From Desulfonatronum sp. (lineage in GTDB: Bacteria > Desulfobacterota > Desulfovibrionia > Desulfovibrionales > Desulfonatronaceae): a stretch of DNA of 12,794 nt. The notes beneath the pieces are model-generated. The model worked only from the letters and a program-made list of their open reading frames with translations. It searched no databases and was not told the DNA's origin. The stretch spans positions 1-12,794 of the forward strand of contig SKYX01000291.1 of assembly GCA_007127655.1 (NCBI GenBank), read 5' to 3'. Below, piece by piece: positions 1 through 7,217 of the stretch; within the stretch, counting starts at the first letter, position 1, and each line of letters starts with the position of its first letter. Position numbers and translations under genes: made by a program.

Positions 1-14
1 AGGGGGGGTGTTTG

Positions 15-314
15 TCAGCAGGGTGGCTCCGGCCCCGCGCCCGTGCGCATGATCAAGCATGATGCAGCCCACAGCCCAGCGTCCGGCGTGGGCTGGTCGT
101 CCTGCTCCTGCTCCCTGGCCCAGACTGACGTTGCCCTCGGGTTGGACCGGATGGCAATGTGGTGGACCACGTTCACCAGCAGCAGGAGGAGGATGCTCAT
201 GCAGACCACGACACCCACGTCCATGCCCACATTCCGGACCACGACACCGACCACCAAAACCAAGGCCACGAAGCAACTGACCCTGATCCCCAGGAAGGAG
301 GTGAGCCATGGCAA
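15..314 (-). CDS. possible small two-helix membrane protein (doubtful)
   Basis: An open frame of 99 codons starts at a TTG just after an in-frame stop. Residues 12-27 and about 33-52 are strongly hydrophobic and rich in Val and Leu, which would give two membrane segments, followed by a polar tail rich in Glu, Gln and Asp. Codon third positions are mostly G or C, as in the neighbouring real genes. Against it: no Shine-Dalgarno sequence lies before the TTG, the start overlaps the ribosome site of the plus-strand gene at 308, and the codon-aligned opposite strand is open too, reading His/Asp-rich. I recognise no family. It could be chance openness of GC-rich DNA, or the edge of a decayed gene. 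Confidence 0.22.
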   Translation of the reverse strand: MPWLTSFLGIRVSCFVALVLVVGVVVRNVGMDVGVVVCMSILLLLLVNVVHHIAIRSNPRATSVWAREQEQDDQPTPDAGLWAASCLIMRTGAGPEPPC

Positions 315-496
315 GAAATCTTAGAGAGGTGCTCGCGGAATTTTCCCCCGAGGATAGGAAGGACATCGAGGTCCAGGCTGCGGCGATCATCCGCGAAGAA
401 TACGCCCGACGTGAGCAACGTTCCCGGCAGGCACGGACAAAAGCGTCCGGCCCGGATCGCTCCAACACGTTGCCCCAAGCGCCCGCCAACGGGTAA
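308..496 (+). CDS. HigA-like antitoxin N-terminal fragment, 62 aa
   Basis: The first 36 or so residues (MARNLREVLAEF, then an EDRKDIE segment, an AAAIIREE helix and YARRE) resemble the leading helix of HigA/XRE-type antitoxins, which normally continues into a helix-turn-helix DNA-binding domain. Here that domain is missing: after residue 36 the sequence turns into a basic, Pro/Ser-rich tail and stops. A near-perfect Shine-Dalgarno (AAGGAGGTGA) sits 3 bases before the ATG, and a strong terminator follows at 549, so the unit looks transcribed and translated. No toxin gene is visible beside it. It is either a truncated antitoxin relic or a small solitary protein that kept only the helical domain. 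The family assignment is by eye from a short stretch. Confidence 0.5.
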   Translation: MARNLREVLAEFSPEDRKDIEVQAAAIIREEYARREQRSRQARTKASGPDRSNTLPQAPANG

Positions 497-548
497 CAAA
501 AGACCTTACGCAACCTTTCGGCCTGCCTGCGGGAGACAAGGCCAGATA

Positions 549-586
549 AGCCCCATGCTCCATAACAAGCGCATGGGGCTTTTTTG
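549..586 (+). terminator. rho-independent terminator
   Basis: A 10-bp perfect stem (AGCCCCATGC with GCATGGGGCT) closes a 12-base loop and is followed directly by six T residues. It ends the transcript of the small gene at 308-496. Confidence 0.88.
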
Positions 587-877
587 CGCCCTCATATTTG
601 CCCAGGAAGGCCCTCGTTCCCTCGGGGTGGTAGAGAGGCAGGTAAGACTAGGACGCGAATTTGCCCCAATTGCGCCCTATGTTAATGGGCTTCAGCGACC
701 AAACTGCCGGGCAAGGAATCCTTTGCGGGGTTCCTGGTCCTGGTCCGGGTGGTGCATCAAGTGCGGCGTTGTCCAGGTCGATGCTGATCATCCTGCCCCG
801 TATAAAATACGGATGTGGTCGATGCACCAGGAGGGAGCCAAGGTTGGAAAGAAGTGGGAATGAAAATGGTGGGAACG
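587..877. other. intergenic stretch without a convincing gene
   Basis: About 290 bases lie between two convergent terminators. The short open frames here have no ribosome site and no recognisable product. The only structure I see is a 15-bp perfect palindrome at 798-812 (CCGTAT, AAA, ATACGG) and a small run of CCTGGT repeats near 735. It may be decayed accessory DNA next to the tRNA gene. Confidence 0.5.
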
Positions 878-911
878 AAAAAAGGGTTTAAGCATTTCTG
901 CTTAAACCCTT
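878..911 (-). terminator. rho-independent terminator of the tRNA-Ala transcript
   Basis: Read on the minus strand, a 13-bp perfect stem (AAGGGTTTAAGCA with TGCTTAAACCCTT) with a GAAA loop is followed by a T run. The hairpin occupies 882-911 and the T run is the complement of A878-A883. It lies 8 bases after the encoded CCA end of the tRNA. Confidence 0.9.
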
Positions 912-919
912 GATTTTCT

Positions 920-995
<76 letters not shown>

Positions 996-1009
996 GTGCG
1001 AAGAGCCGG

Positions 1010-1037
1010 AATCTATTCAAATAGCCGGAGAAGTCAA
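1010..1037 (-). promoter_or_regulatory. sigma-70 promoter of tRNA-Ala
   Basis: On the minus strand a -35 TTGACT (1032-1037) and a -10 TAGATT (1010-1015) are separated by 16 bases. Transcription would start about 7 bases before the mature 5' end at 995, a normal tRNA arrangement. Confidence 0.7.
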
Positions 1038-1077
1038 GTGGGTTGAAAGATTTTTTTCCGGGTCGTTGGGCAATGGA

Positions 1078-1692
1078 TTACGGCTTGGCCAGTTTCGTCG
1101 CTATTTCAGCGACATGGCGTCCCTGGAAGCGGGCGCCTTCCAGTTCGTTTTCGCTGGGCATGCGTTCGCCCTGGCCACCGGCGATGGTGGAGATGCCGTA
1201 GGGAGAGCCGCCGGTGATTTCGTCGATGCGCATTTGGCCCTGGAAGGAATAGGGCAGGCCGACCACCACCATGCCCTGATGCATCAGGAAGGGGATGAAG
1301 GTCAGGATGGTGGATTCCTGGCCGCCGTGCTGGGTGGCGGAACTGGTGAACACGCTGCCGACCTTGCCGATCAGCTGGCCTCCGGCCCAGAGCCCGCCCG
1401 TGGCGTCCAGGAACTGGCGCATCTGGCCGCACATATTGCCGAACCGGGTCGGGGTGCCGAAGATGACGGCATCGGCCTCGGCCAGCTCGTCCACGGTGCA
1501 GACCGGGACCGTCAAGAGTTTCTTTTGGGCGTCCAAGGCGCCCATCTTGGCGAGCACCTCTTCGGGGAGCGTTTCCGGAACCCGACGCAGTTCAACCGTC
1601 GCTCCGGGAACCTGAGCGACCCCCTGGGCCATGGCCTCGGCCAGGGTGTGAATGTGTCCGTACATCGAATAGTAGACGACAAGGGCTTTCAT
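1078..1692 (-). CDS. wrbA: NAD(P)H:quinone oxidoreductase, WrbA family
   Basis: A 204-residue flavodoxin-fold protein, the usual WrbA length. WrbA enzymes bind FMN and reduce quinones by two electrons in the cytoplasm, avoiding semiquinone radicals. Family marks are visible in order: the FMN phosphate loop after the first strand ([12 protein letters not shown], residues 9-20), the GTPTRFGNM segment at 79-87, [12 protein letters not shown] at 116-127, [11 protein letters not shown] at 138-148 and the [13 protein letters not shown] segment at 161-173. The start ATG has AAAGGAG 6 bases upstream. It lies 69 bases downstream of the aldolase fusion gene on the same strand; no terminator is evident between them, so they may share a transcript. 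A weak candidate promoter (TTGACT at 1760-1765) overlaps the end of that gene. No obvious terminator follows before the tRNA promoter. Confidence 0.95.
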   Translation of the reverse strand: MKALVVYYSMYGHIHTLAEAMAQGVAQVPGATVELRRVPETLPEEVLAKMGALDAQKKLLTVPVCTVDELAEADAVIFGTPTRFGNMCGQMRQFLDATGGLWAGGQLIGKVGSVFTSSATQHGGQESTILTFIPFLMHQGMVVVGLPYSFQGQMRIDEITGGSPYGISTIAGGQGERMPSENELEGARFQGRHVAEIATKLAKP

Positions 1693-1761
1693 GATGGACT
1701 CCTTTGGGCTTGAATGTTCGGATAAACGGATTTTTGATGTTCACGATTCCGGCCTGGGAAG

Positions 1762-2793
1762 TCAACTTTTGCCCGCCATGCTCCGATGCAGCACATCGAT
1801 CCGGGCCAGGCTCTCCAGTTCCTCAGCCAGAGCCAAAGCCTCGTCCATATCCCGCCCCCAACAGACCAGGCCGTGCCGCTCCATGAACAAGGCCGGATAG
1901 GCCATGGCCGCCCGGCCCACCTGTTTGGCCAGGGCCTCGCACCCGGGCTGGAGCGGGGCCAGGCGGATCATCTTCCGGGACCAGACGTCCGCCTCGAAAA
2001 GCGGCAGCGTCACTAGATCGCCCTGGGGTTTGGCCAAACTCAAGGCCAACAAGTGGGGCGGATGAACGTGCAGTACAGCTTGAGCCTTGGATTGGGCCGC
2101 GTACACGGCCCGGTGCAGGGCCGCCTCGGTGGAGGGCTGGCCCGGGCCGGTCGCCGCTCCGGAGGCCAGGTTAACCAGGGCCAGGTCCCCGGGCCGCAGC
2201 CGTCCCTTGGCGCTCCCGGAAACCGTGATGATCATGGAATCGCCTTGGCGCAGGCTGATGTTCCCGTTCAGTCCGGCCATCAGCCCCCGCTGCCAGGACC
2301 GACTCCCGGCCTCGCGGATAAGCCCCGCCTCCCGTGCGCTGATCCGCGGCCCCCAGGGCAGGCCGTAGGGCGTACCCTCGCCGCGGCCCCGTACCAGAAC
2401 CGGTTTGATGTCCACCACCGGGGTTCCGTCCACGGCTTCCAGGGGGAAGACGTCCAGCACTCCCCGTTTTGCGTCCAGACCGACGATCCGGACCTGGTGC
2501 AGGCCGATGGGGTTGGGACGATGGGGCGAGCGTAGGGCGAAGACGCCTTGCAGGGGGTTGTCCGGGTTGCCTCGAGCCCTGGCGGTCAGACGGTCCCGCT
2601 CGGCCAGGTGCATCCAGGTGAACACCAGGATCTCCGCGCCCAGGGCCAGGCCATCCAGGGCCTCACGAAACGCCGCGTTGACCTCGATTCGGGCCGTGGG
2701 GCCGTTCTCCAGCCCCTGCTTGGGGCAGTCTTCCAGACGCTTGAGCGCCGAACGAACCAAGCCTATGGGGGTCAGGGCCAGGGTCAGGTCCAT
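1762..2793 (-). CDS. TrmO/TsaA-like domain fused to class II aldolase domain
   Basis: A 343-residue two-domain protein. Residues 5-140 match the TrmO (TsaA/YaeB) family, SAM-dependent enzymes that N6-methylate t6A37 in tRNA-Thr; the hallmark RSPHRPNPIGLHQVRI lies at 88-103 and DIKP at 128-131. Residues about 150-335 form a class II aldolase/adducin domain: GNISLR at 177-182, VSGSAKGRL at 191-199, STEAALH at 221-227 with the likely catalytic Glu223, the metal-binding pair His242/His244 in HVHPPH, and the third metal ligand His307 in MERHG. All metal ligands are present, so the aldolase half looks active; sugar-phosphate or methylthioribulose-phosphate type substrates are known in this superfamily but none can be assigned. 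The start ATG lies 2 bases after the regulator's stop, implying translational coupling. The cellular role of the fusion is unknown to me. Confidence 0.85.
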   Translation of the reverse strand: MDLTLALTPIGLVRSALKRLEDCPKQGLENGPTARIEVNAAFREALDGLALGAEILVFTWMHLAERDRLTARARGNPDNPLQGVFALRSPHRPNPIGLHQVRIVGLDAKRGVLDVFPLEAVDGTPVVDIKPVLVRGRGEGTPYGLPWGPRISAREAGLIREAGSRSWQRGLMAGLNGNISLRQGDSMIITVSGSAKGRLRPGDLALVNLASGAATGPGQPSTEAALHRAVYAAQSKAQAVLHVHPPHLLALSLAKPQGDLVTLPLFEADVWSRKMIRLAPLQPGCEALAKQVGRAAMAYPALFMERHGLVCWGRDMDEALALAEELESLARIDVLHRSMAGKS

Positions 2794-2795
2794 GG

Positions 2796-4250
2796 CTACA
2801 CCTGGATCACGGTTTTCATATCAATGCCATACTTGCGCATCCGGTTGAACACGGTCACCCGGTTGATGCCCAGCATCCGCGCGGCCTCGGACTTGTTGCC
2901 GCCCGCACGGCGCAAGGCCTCCACCAGTTGGTTCTTCTGGTCGTTTTCCGCGGGACAGGAAGCCGCGACGACGGATTCCGTCGGGCCCTTGGTGGGCACC
3001 GGCACCTGGATGTCCACGGGCAGATGCTCCGGCTCGATCTGCCCGTGGTCGGCCAGTACAAAGGCGTACTCCAGAGCGCTCTTCAGTTCGCGGACGTTGC
3101 CGGGCCAGGAATAGCTCATGAACATGCCCAAGGTCATGGGACTCAGGCCCTTGATATTCTTTTCGCTCTTGGCCCGTAGTCGCTGGATGAAAAAATCCGC
3201 CAACAATGGTATGTCGTCCCGGCGCTCGCGCAGCGAGGGCAGGCGGATGGGGACGACGTTGATCCGGTAGAACAGGTCCTCGCGAAACAGGCCTTCGGAA
3301 ATCAACTTCGGAAGGTATTTGTTGGTCGCGGTGATGATCCGCACGTCCACGGAAAGCTGCCGGTTATCCCCCACCCGTTCGAAGGTCTTGGTCTCCAGAA
3401 CGCGGAGCAGCTTGACCTGGACGGACATGGGCAGGTCGCCGATCTCGTCCAGAAAGATGTCCCCGCCGTGGGCCGCCTCGAACCGGCCCTGGCGATGACG
3501 GAACGCGCCGGTAAAGGCCCCTTTGACGTGGCCGAACAGCTCGCTTTCCAACAGGGATTCGTTCAAGGCCGCGCAGTTGAACTGCACGAAAGGCTCCTCG
3601 GATCGCGGCCCCAGGTCGTGGATGGCCCTGGCCACCAGTTCCTTGCCCGTCCCGGATTCGCCGCAGATGAACACCGGCGCGTCGCTCTGGGCGGCCTTCT
3701 CGATCAATCGGAAAATTTTCTGCATCTTCGCGGAACGACCGACCATGCCGTGAAAAATGGTTCGCTCGTCCAGCAGCCGGGAAAGTTGCTGGAGCTCATG
3801 CTCCTTGCGGTCCAACTCGGAAACGTCGGTCAAGGTTTCCACGGCCCCAAAGGGTTGACCGTCATCACCATAGAGCACGGAAGCCGTTTTCAGAATATGT
3901 ACGTATGTGCCGTCCTTGCGCATGATGTGACATCTTTTACGGACAAACTCTCTTTTTTCAAACAGCTTGCACCAGGCGTGACGGGCGTCGGAGCGAACGC
4001 GCTTGCAAGCGTCGCAATTGAAAATCGCGCAGGAGGAGTCAATCAGTTCCTCGCGGGAATAGCCGGTGATATCCTCAAGAGCCTTGTTGACCAGCTTGAT
4101 GTTCCCGTTGGCATCCACCAAAAGCAGCCCCTCCTGCATGACTTCGAGGATCTGCCTCCAGTGCGCGTCAAACGGCGGGAACAGTCCGGATTGGCCCTGC
4201 CCCGGACTTCCAGACTGAAAGGCTTTCTCAAATAGTTTTGCCGGTTGCAT
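2796..4250 (-). CDS. sigma-54-dependent activator with Cys-rich PAS domain
   Basis: A 484-residue enhancer-binding protein. A PAS domain (about 30-145) carries five cysteines at 74, 79, 82, 94 and 107, then a short coiled linker (146-164). The AAA+ domain shows Walker A GESGTGKE (197-204), the sigma-54 contact loop GAFTGA (244-249), Walker B GGDIFLDE (262-269) and the arginine finger region FREDLFYR (322-329). A Fis-type helix-turn-helix ends the protein (about 441-475). I chose the ATG at 4250, preceded by GGAG with 5 bases spacing; a longer frame from 4415 would run through the palindrome and promoter below. It is divergent from the molybdoenzyme cluster, whose sigma-54 promoter it very likely activates. 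The cysteines suggest redox, metal or sulfur-species sensing, which is inference. Confidence 0.93.
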   Translation of the reverse strand: MQPAKLFEKAFQSGSPGQGQSGLFPPFDAHWRQILEVMQEGLLLVDANGNIKLVNKALEDITGYSREELIDSSCAIFNCDACKRVRSDARHAWCKLFEKREFVRKRCHIMRKDGTYVHILKTASVLYGDDGQPFGAVETLTDVSELDRKEHELQQLSRLLDERTIFHGMVGRSAKMQKIFRLIEKAAQSDAPVFICGESGTGKELVARAIHDLGPRSEEPFVQFNCAALNESLLESELFGHVKGAFTGAFRHRQGRFEAAHGGDIFLDEIGDLPMSVQVKLLRVLETKTFERVGDNRQLSVDVRIITATNKYLPKLISEGLFREDLFYRINVVPIRLPSLRERRDDIPLLADFFIQRLRAKSEKNIKGLSPMTLGMFMSYSWPGNVRELKSALEYAFVLADHGQIEPEHLPVDIQVPVPTKGPTESVVAASCPAENDQKNQLVEALRRAGGNKSEAARMLGINRVTVFNRMRKYGIDMKTVIQV

Positions 4251-4311
4251 TATCTCTCCAAAGTCGCGTACTGTTTCCATAAGACTGAAAGAACATCGTC
4301 TCACCTTGCGG

Positions 4312-4334
4312 ATGTTCATCACCATGATGAACAT
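4312..4334. promoter_or_regulatory. palindromic activator site (UAS) and likely auto-operator
   Basis: A perfect inverted repeat: ATGTTCATCA, spacer CCA, TGATGAACAT. It is centred about 155 bp upstream of the predicted start of the sigma-54 transcript, within the usual range for enhancer-binding proteins. It also covers the -10 of the regulator's own candidate promoter. A partial half site GAACAT lies at 4291-4296. Assignment to the adjacent regulator is inference from position. Confidence 0.72.
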
Positions 4335-4351
4335 GATTAAACACCTGTCAA
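4324..4351 (-). promoter_or_regulatory. candidate sigma-70 promoter of the activator gene
   Basis: On the minus strand a consensus -35 TTGACA (4346-4351) is followed after 16 bases by CATCAT (4324-4329), a 4 of 6 match to the -10. The start would be near 4317, giving a leader of about 67 bases before the ATG at 4250. The -10 lies inside the palindrome, so binding there would repress the regulator's own gene. Confidence 0.5.
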
Positions 4352-4450
4352 TGCAAAACAAGCCCCTCAAGTTGCCGAGCGAGGGCGAAAACCAGGAGGC
4401 CAGAAGATAAAACATATACCATTCAAAAGCTTATGGCAACATACTACAGA

Positions 4451-4468
4451 TTGGCACACATCCTGCTT
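4451..4468 (+). promoter_or_regulatory. sigma-54 promoter of the molybdoenzyme cluster
   Basis: The -24 element TTGGCAC is followed by a -12 element CTGCTT. GG and GC are separated by exactly 10 bases, as sigma-54 requires. The expected start is near 4478, about 60 bases before the cytochrome c start codon. The match is strong and the divergent neighbour encodes a sigma-54 activator. Confidence 0.85.
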
Positions 4469-4536
4469 AAAATGGAAGAACATATGAACGACAACATCAT
4501 CAACCAAAATCATATAACCACCCAAAGGAGACGGAC

Positions 4537-4881
4537 ATGAGAAAGCAAACACTGATGGGCATCGGCGTCGCGGTGATTCTGGCATCCTACATCGGCATTT
4601 CCGTGGCCGCGGAAGCCGGCAACGCCCGAAAGGGCCGGTTCCTGTTCCGCCAGGAATGTCGCCCCTGCCACATGGAAAACCCCGTGGGCGCGGTTCCCGC
4701 TGGATACCTTGGCCCAGACTCCAAGACCCAGGCCGATTGGAAAGCGGCTTTCGACGCCTACACTGAAATGCCTTGTGTTGAACACTGGGGAGAGAAGCTT
4801 TCGGAACAGGATCGGCTGGACATCTTCCAGTACATGTATAATGGCGCCCAGGACTCTCCGACCCCTGAAAGGTGCGGGTAA
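4537..4881 (+). CDS. periplasmic monohaem c-type cytochrome
   Basis: A 114-residue protein with a signal peptide (residues 1 to about 26: basic start, hydrophobic core, AAEA cleavage region) and one haem-binding motif CRPCH at 41-45, so it is a small class I-like cytochrome c of the periplasm. The distal ligand is uncertain; Met78 and Met100 are candidates. Two more cysteines, 80 and 113, flank the C-terminal helix and may form a disulfide. The ATG is preceded by AAAGGAG. It is the first gene after the sigma-54 promoter and 143 bases upstream of the Mo catalytic subunit, so it most likely exchanges electrons with that enzyme complex. Its donor or acceptor cannot be read from the sequence. Confidence 0.9.
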   Translation: MRKQTLMGIGVAVILASYIGISVAAEAGNARKGRFLFRQECRPCHMENPVGAVPAGYLGPDSKTQADWKAAFDAYTEMPCVEHWGEKLSEQDRLDIFQYMYNGAQDSPTPERCG

Positions 4882-4970
4882 AACGATACTATCTGACCAC
4901 TCAAGAGCCTACGATCCAAGGCTTAGCCGCCACTCCGGCTAGTGAACCACGAACCGACTCCGGATGTGTG

Positions 4971-5001
4971 CCCGGGTTCAGCATATCGATCTGAACTCGG
5001 G
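4971..5001 (+). other. strong intercistronic RNA hairpin
   Basis: CCCGGGTTCAG and CTGAACTCGGG form an 11-bp stem with one G-U pair and a 9-base loop. No T run follows, so it is not a typical terminator. It ends about 10 bases before the ribosome site of the catalytic subunit. It could stabilise or cut the message between the cytochrome c and the large subunit, setting unequal expression. A second weak hairpin (TAGCC/GGCTA) lies at 4924-4941. Confidence 0.6.
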
Positions 5002-5024
5002 CGCTGTCCCAAGAGGAGCCTGGC

Positions 5025-7217
5025 ATGGATGAGACGACAAAAACACTTTCACGGCGTAATTTTCTCAGGGCATCCGCCGCGGCCATGACCGCCGCGGCCG
5101 GTGTACCGGCCCTCAAGGGCCTGGTATCCACTGGACACGCCGCGGCCCCGGCTCCCCAGGCCGGGTCGATCACCGACCACTTTACGGCTTGCGACATGTG
5201 TTTCAACCGGTGCGGAATGATCGCCCGTGTTCAGAACGGTCGGGTGGTTAAACTGGACCCCAACCCAAAATTTCTCAAATCCCGGGGCATGCTCTGCGCC
5301 CGAGGCAACGCGGCCACGGCGCACATCTACGACCCGGACCGACTCAAGCACCCCCTGCTGCGCAAGGGCGCCCGGGGTGAGGGCAAATGGCAGCGCATCA
5401 CCTGGGACCAGGCCCTGGATCACACTGCTGAACAGTTCGAGCGCATCGCCGAGAAGTACACCCGTTGCGGAGTGATGTTCTCCCCCGGCTCGGACATGCA
5501 GTCCCAGTTCCTGATCCGTTTTGCCGAGGTCTTCGGCTCCTACAACATCACTTCCCACGAAACCCTCTGTCTGCTCAGCAACCACCGGGCCTACCTGGAC
5601 ACCTTCGGCGAGACCCCCTACGCGGACGTGCTCTACACCAAGTACATCATCGTCGCCGGGGCCAACCCCTACGAGGCCATCATCACCCCGGACACCATCG
5701 ACCTGATGGAAGCCCGCAAAAACGGCTGCAAAATGGTCGTCCTGGACCCGCGCTACACCAAAACCGCGGCCATGGCCGACGAGTGGCACCCCATCCGTCC
5801 GCATACGGACATGGCTTTTTTCCTGGCCCTGGCCCATGTGATCATCCACGAAGAGCTGTATGACCGTGAGTTCGCAGCGAACATGCTTTTCGGGTTGGAC
5901 GAACTGAGCGCCCATGTCCGCAAGTACACTCCGGAATGGGCCGCCACCGAGACCGGCATTCCTGCTGAAGACATCCGGCGCATCGCCCGAGAAATCGCCG
6001 CCGCGGCTCCCACGGCCATGATCTACCCCGGCCGACGGACGTCGGACTATGAGGACTCCTCCCAGATTCGCCGCTCCATGGCCATTGTCAACGCCCTGTT
6101 GGCTAACTGGGACCGGCCCGGCGGAGTCCTGGCCTCCCGGGAAGTAGGTGTGCGGGCTCCGTACTTCGACATCCCCTGGTACGACGACAACCCGGACGAC
6201 CGCATCGATCACGGCATGGCGCCGGGCCTGATCCATCACGAGGGCTCGTTCAAGCTGATGCGCGACGCGATCATCAAGGGAGAGCCCTACCCCATCCGGG
6301 GCTGGTTCACCTTCAAGACCAACTTCATGCAGACCGCGGCCAACCGGAACAAGACCATCGAGATGCTCGACCATCTGGATTTCATCGTCAACGCGGACAT
6401 CGCCATGACCGACACGGCCTGGTACTCGGACCTGCTCCTGCCTTCCCCCAGCTTCCTGGAACGCGACGATCCGGTCTCGGCCCTGCAGGGCTCTTCGGCT
6501 TGCGCCTGCGCCATCTGGCGCGATGCAGTAGTTCCGGCGATGTACGAGTCCCGGGACATCCGCTGGATCTGTACGGAGCTGTCCAAGCGCCTGGGCTTCC
6601 CGGAAACCTTCGACTTCAGCATCGACCAGTACCGGGAATGGCAGTTGGCCAGCATCCCCGAGGCGGCCCAGGCCATCAAGGAAGACGGGGTCTACTACAA
6701 CCCCAGCAAGGTTTACGGCATCTACTTCGACGTGCCCTTGAAGACCCAGGCCCAGAAGATCGAACTCTACAACCAGCGCTACGCCAACATGGGCCTGGAC
6801 CCCATGCCGACGTACAAGCCGCCGCGCCAAGAACAGGGCAAACTCCGGCTGGTGGTGGGCCGTACGGCCTTTTTCACCCACAGCAACACCAACAACGCCC
6901 TGCTCATTGAATTCGAGGAAGAAAACACCCTGTGGATTCATCCCAAAACGGCCACGCGGATGGGCTTTCGCGACGAGGAGCGGGTCTTCGTGACCAGCGG
7001 TGTCGCCCGGGTGGAACTGGCCTTGAAATTCTTTGAAGGTATTGAAAAGGACACCGTGTACATGGCCACGGGCTTTGGGGCGCTCTCCCCTGGCCAGCGT
7101 CTGGTCCACAACCGAGGGGCCAGCATTGCCGAGGTCCTGGAGGATCACGTGGACTACATCTCCGGAAACATGGCCATGCATGAGACCTTTGTAACCGTGA
7201 GCAGGAAGGTGGGCTGA
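5025..7217 (+). CDS. PhsA/PsrA-family molybdopterin oxidoreductase catalytic subunit
   Basis: A 730-residue bis-MGD molybdoenzyme (DMSO reductase superfamily), near the family's 750. A Tat signal (SRRNFLRA, residues 9-16, then a hydrophobic Ala-rich stretch to about 40) sends it folded to the periplasm. Cys56, 59, 63 and 91 (CDMC, NRC, LCARG) bind a 4Fe-4S cluster. In the Mo-ligand region SHETLCLLS the residue is Cys182, as in thiosulfate and polysulfide reductases, rather than Ser (DMSO/TMAO reductases) or Sec/Cys with the adjacent His of formate dehydrogenases. Its stop overlaps the start of the FeS subunit by one base, and a dihaem cytochrome b follows, the PhsABC arrangement. Thiosulfate or polysulfide (or a related sulfur compound, possibly oxidised) is the likely substrate; arsenate-type relatives cannot be excluded. 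Confidence 0.88.
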   Translation: MDETTKTLSRRNFLRASAAAMTAAAGVPALKGLVSTGHAAAPAPQAGSITDHFTACDMCFNRCGMIARVQNGRVVKLDPNPKFLKSRGMLCARGNAATAHIYDPDRLKHPLLRKGARGEGKWQRITWDQALDHTAEQFERIAEKYTRCGVMFSPGSDMQSQFLIRFAEVFGSYNITSHETLCLLSNHRAYLDTFGETPYADVLYTKYIIVAGANPYEAIITPDTIDLMEARKNGCKMVVLDPRYTKTAAMADEWHPIRPHTDMAFFLALAHVIIHEELYDREFAANMLFGLDELSAHVRKYTPEWAATETGIPAEDIRRIAREIAAAAPTAMIYPGRRTSDYEDSSQIRRSMAIVNALLANWDRPGGVLASREVGVRAPYFDIPWYDDNPDDRIDHGMAPGLIHHEGSFKLMRDAIIKGEPYPIRGWFTFKTNFMQTAANRNKTIEMLDHLDFIVNADIAMTDTAWYSDLLLPSPSFLERDDPVSALQGSSACACAIWRDAVVPAMYESRDIRWICTELSKRLGFPETFDFSIDQYREWQLASIPEAAQAIKEDGVYYNPSKVYGIYFDVPLKTQAQKIELYNQRYANMGLDPMPTYKPPRQEQGKLRLVVGRTAFFTHSNTNNALLIEFEEENTLWIHPKTATRMGFRDEERVFVTSGVARVELALKFFEGIEKDTVYMATGFGALSPGQRLVHNRGASIAEVLEDHVDYISGNMAMHETFVTVSRKVG

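Noticed and set aside
159..863. A 234-codon plus-strand frame beginning with a His-rich segment, possibly a metal-binding protein
   Set aside because: It runs through the gene at 308, its terminator at 549 and non-coding sequence, has no ribosome site, and loses all character after the first 50 codons.
1714..1742. Two ATGTTC half sites before wrbA like those in the regulator palindrome
   Set aside because: They are direct rather than inverted, match only 6 bases and have no sigma-54 promoter nearby; chance is a sufficient explanation.
4251..4415. A 55-residue N-terminal extension of the sigma-54 activator from an upstream ATG at 4415
   Set aside because: It would translate across the palindrome and the candidate promoter, lacks a ribosome site, and the ATG at 4250 has a good GGAG before it.
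5049..7181. A 710-codon open frame on the minus strand opposite the molybdoenzyme gene
   Set aside because: It is codon-aligned with a clearly real gene in GC-rich DNA, has no recognisable domain and reads as low-complexity Val/Gly/His-rich protein. It is a shadow frame.
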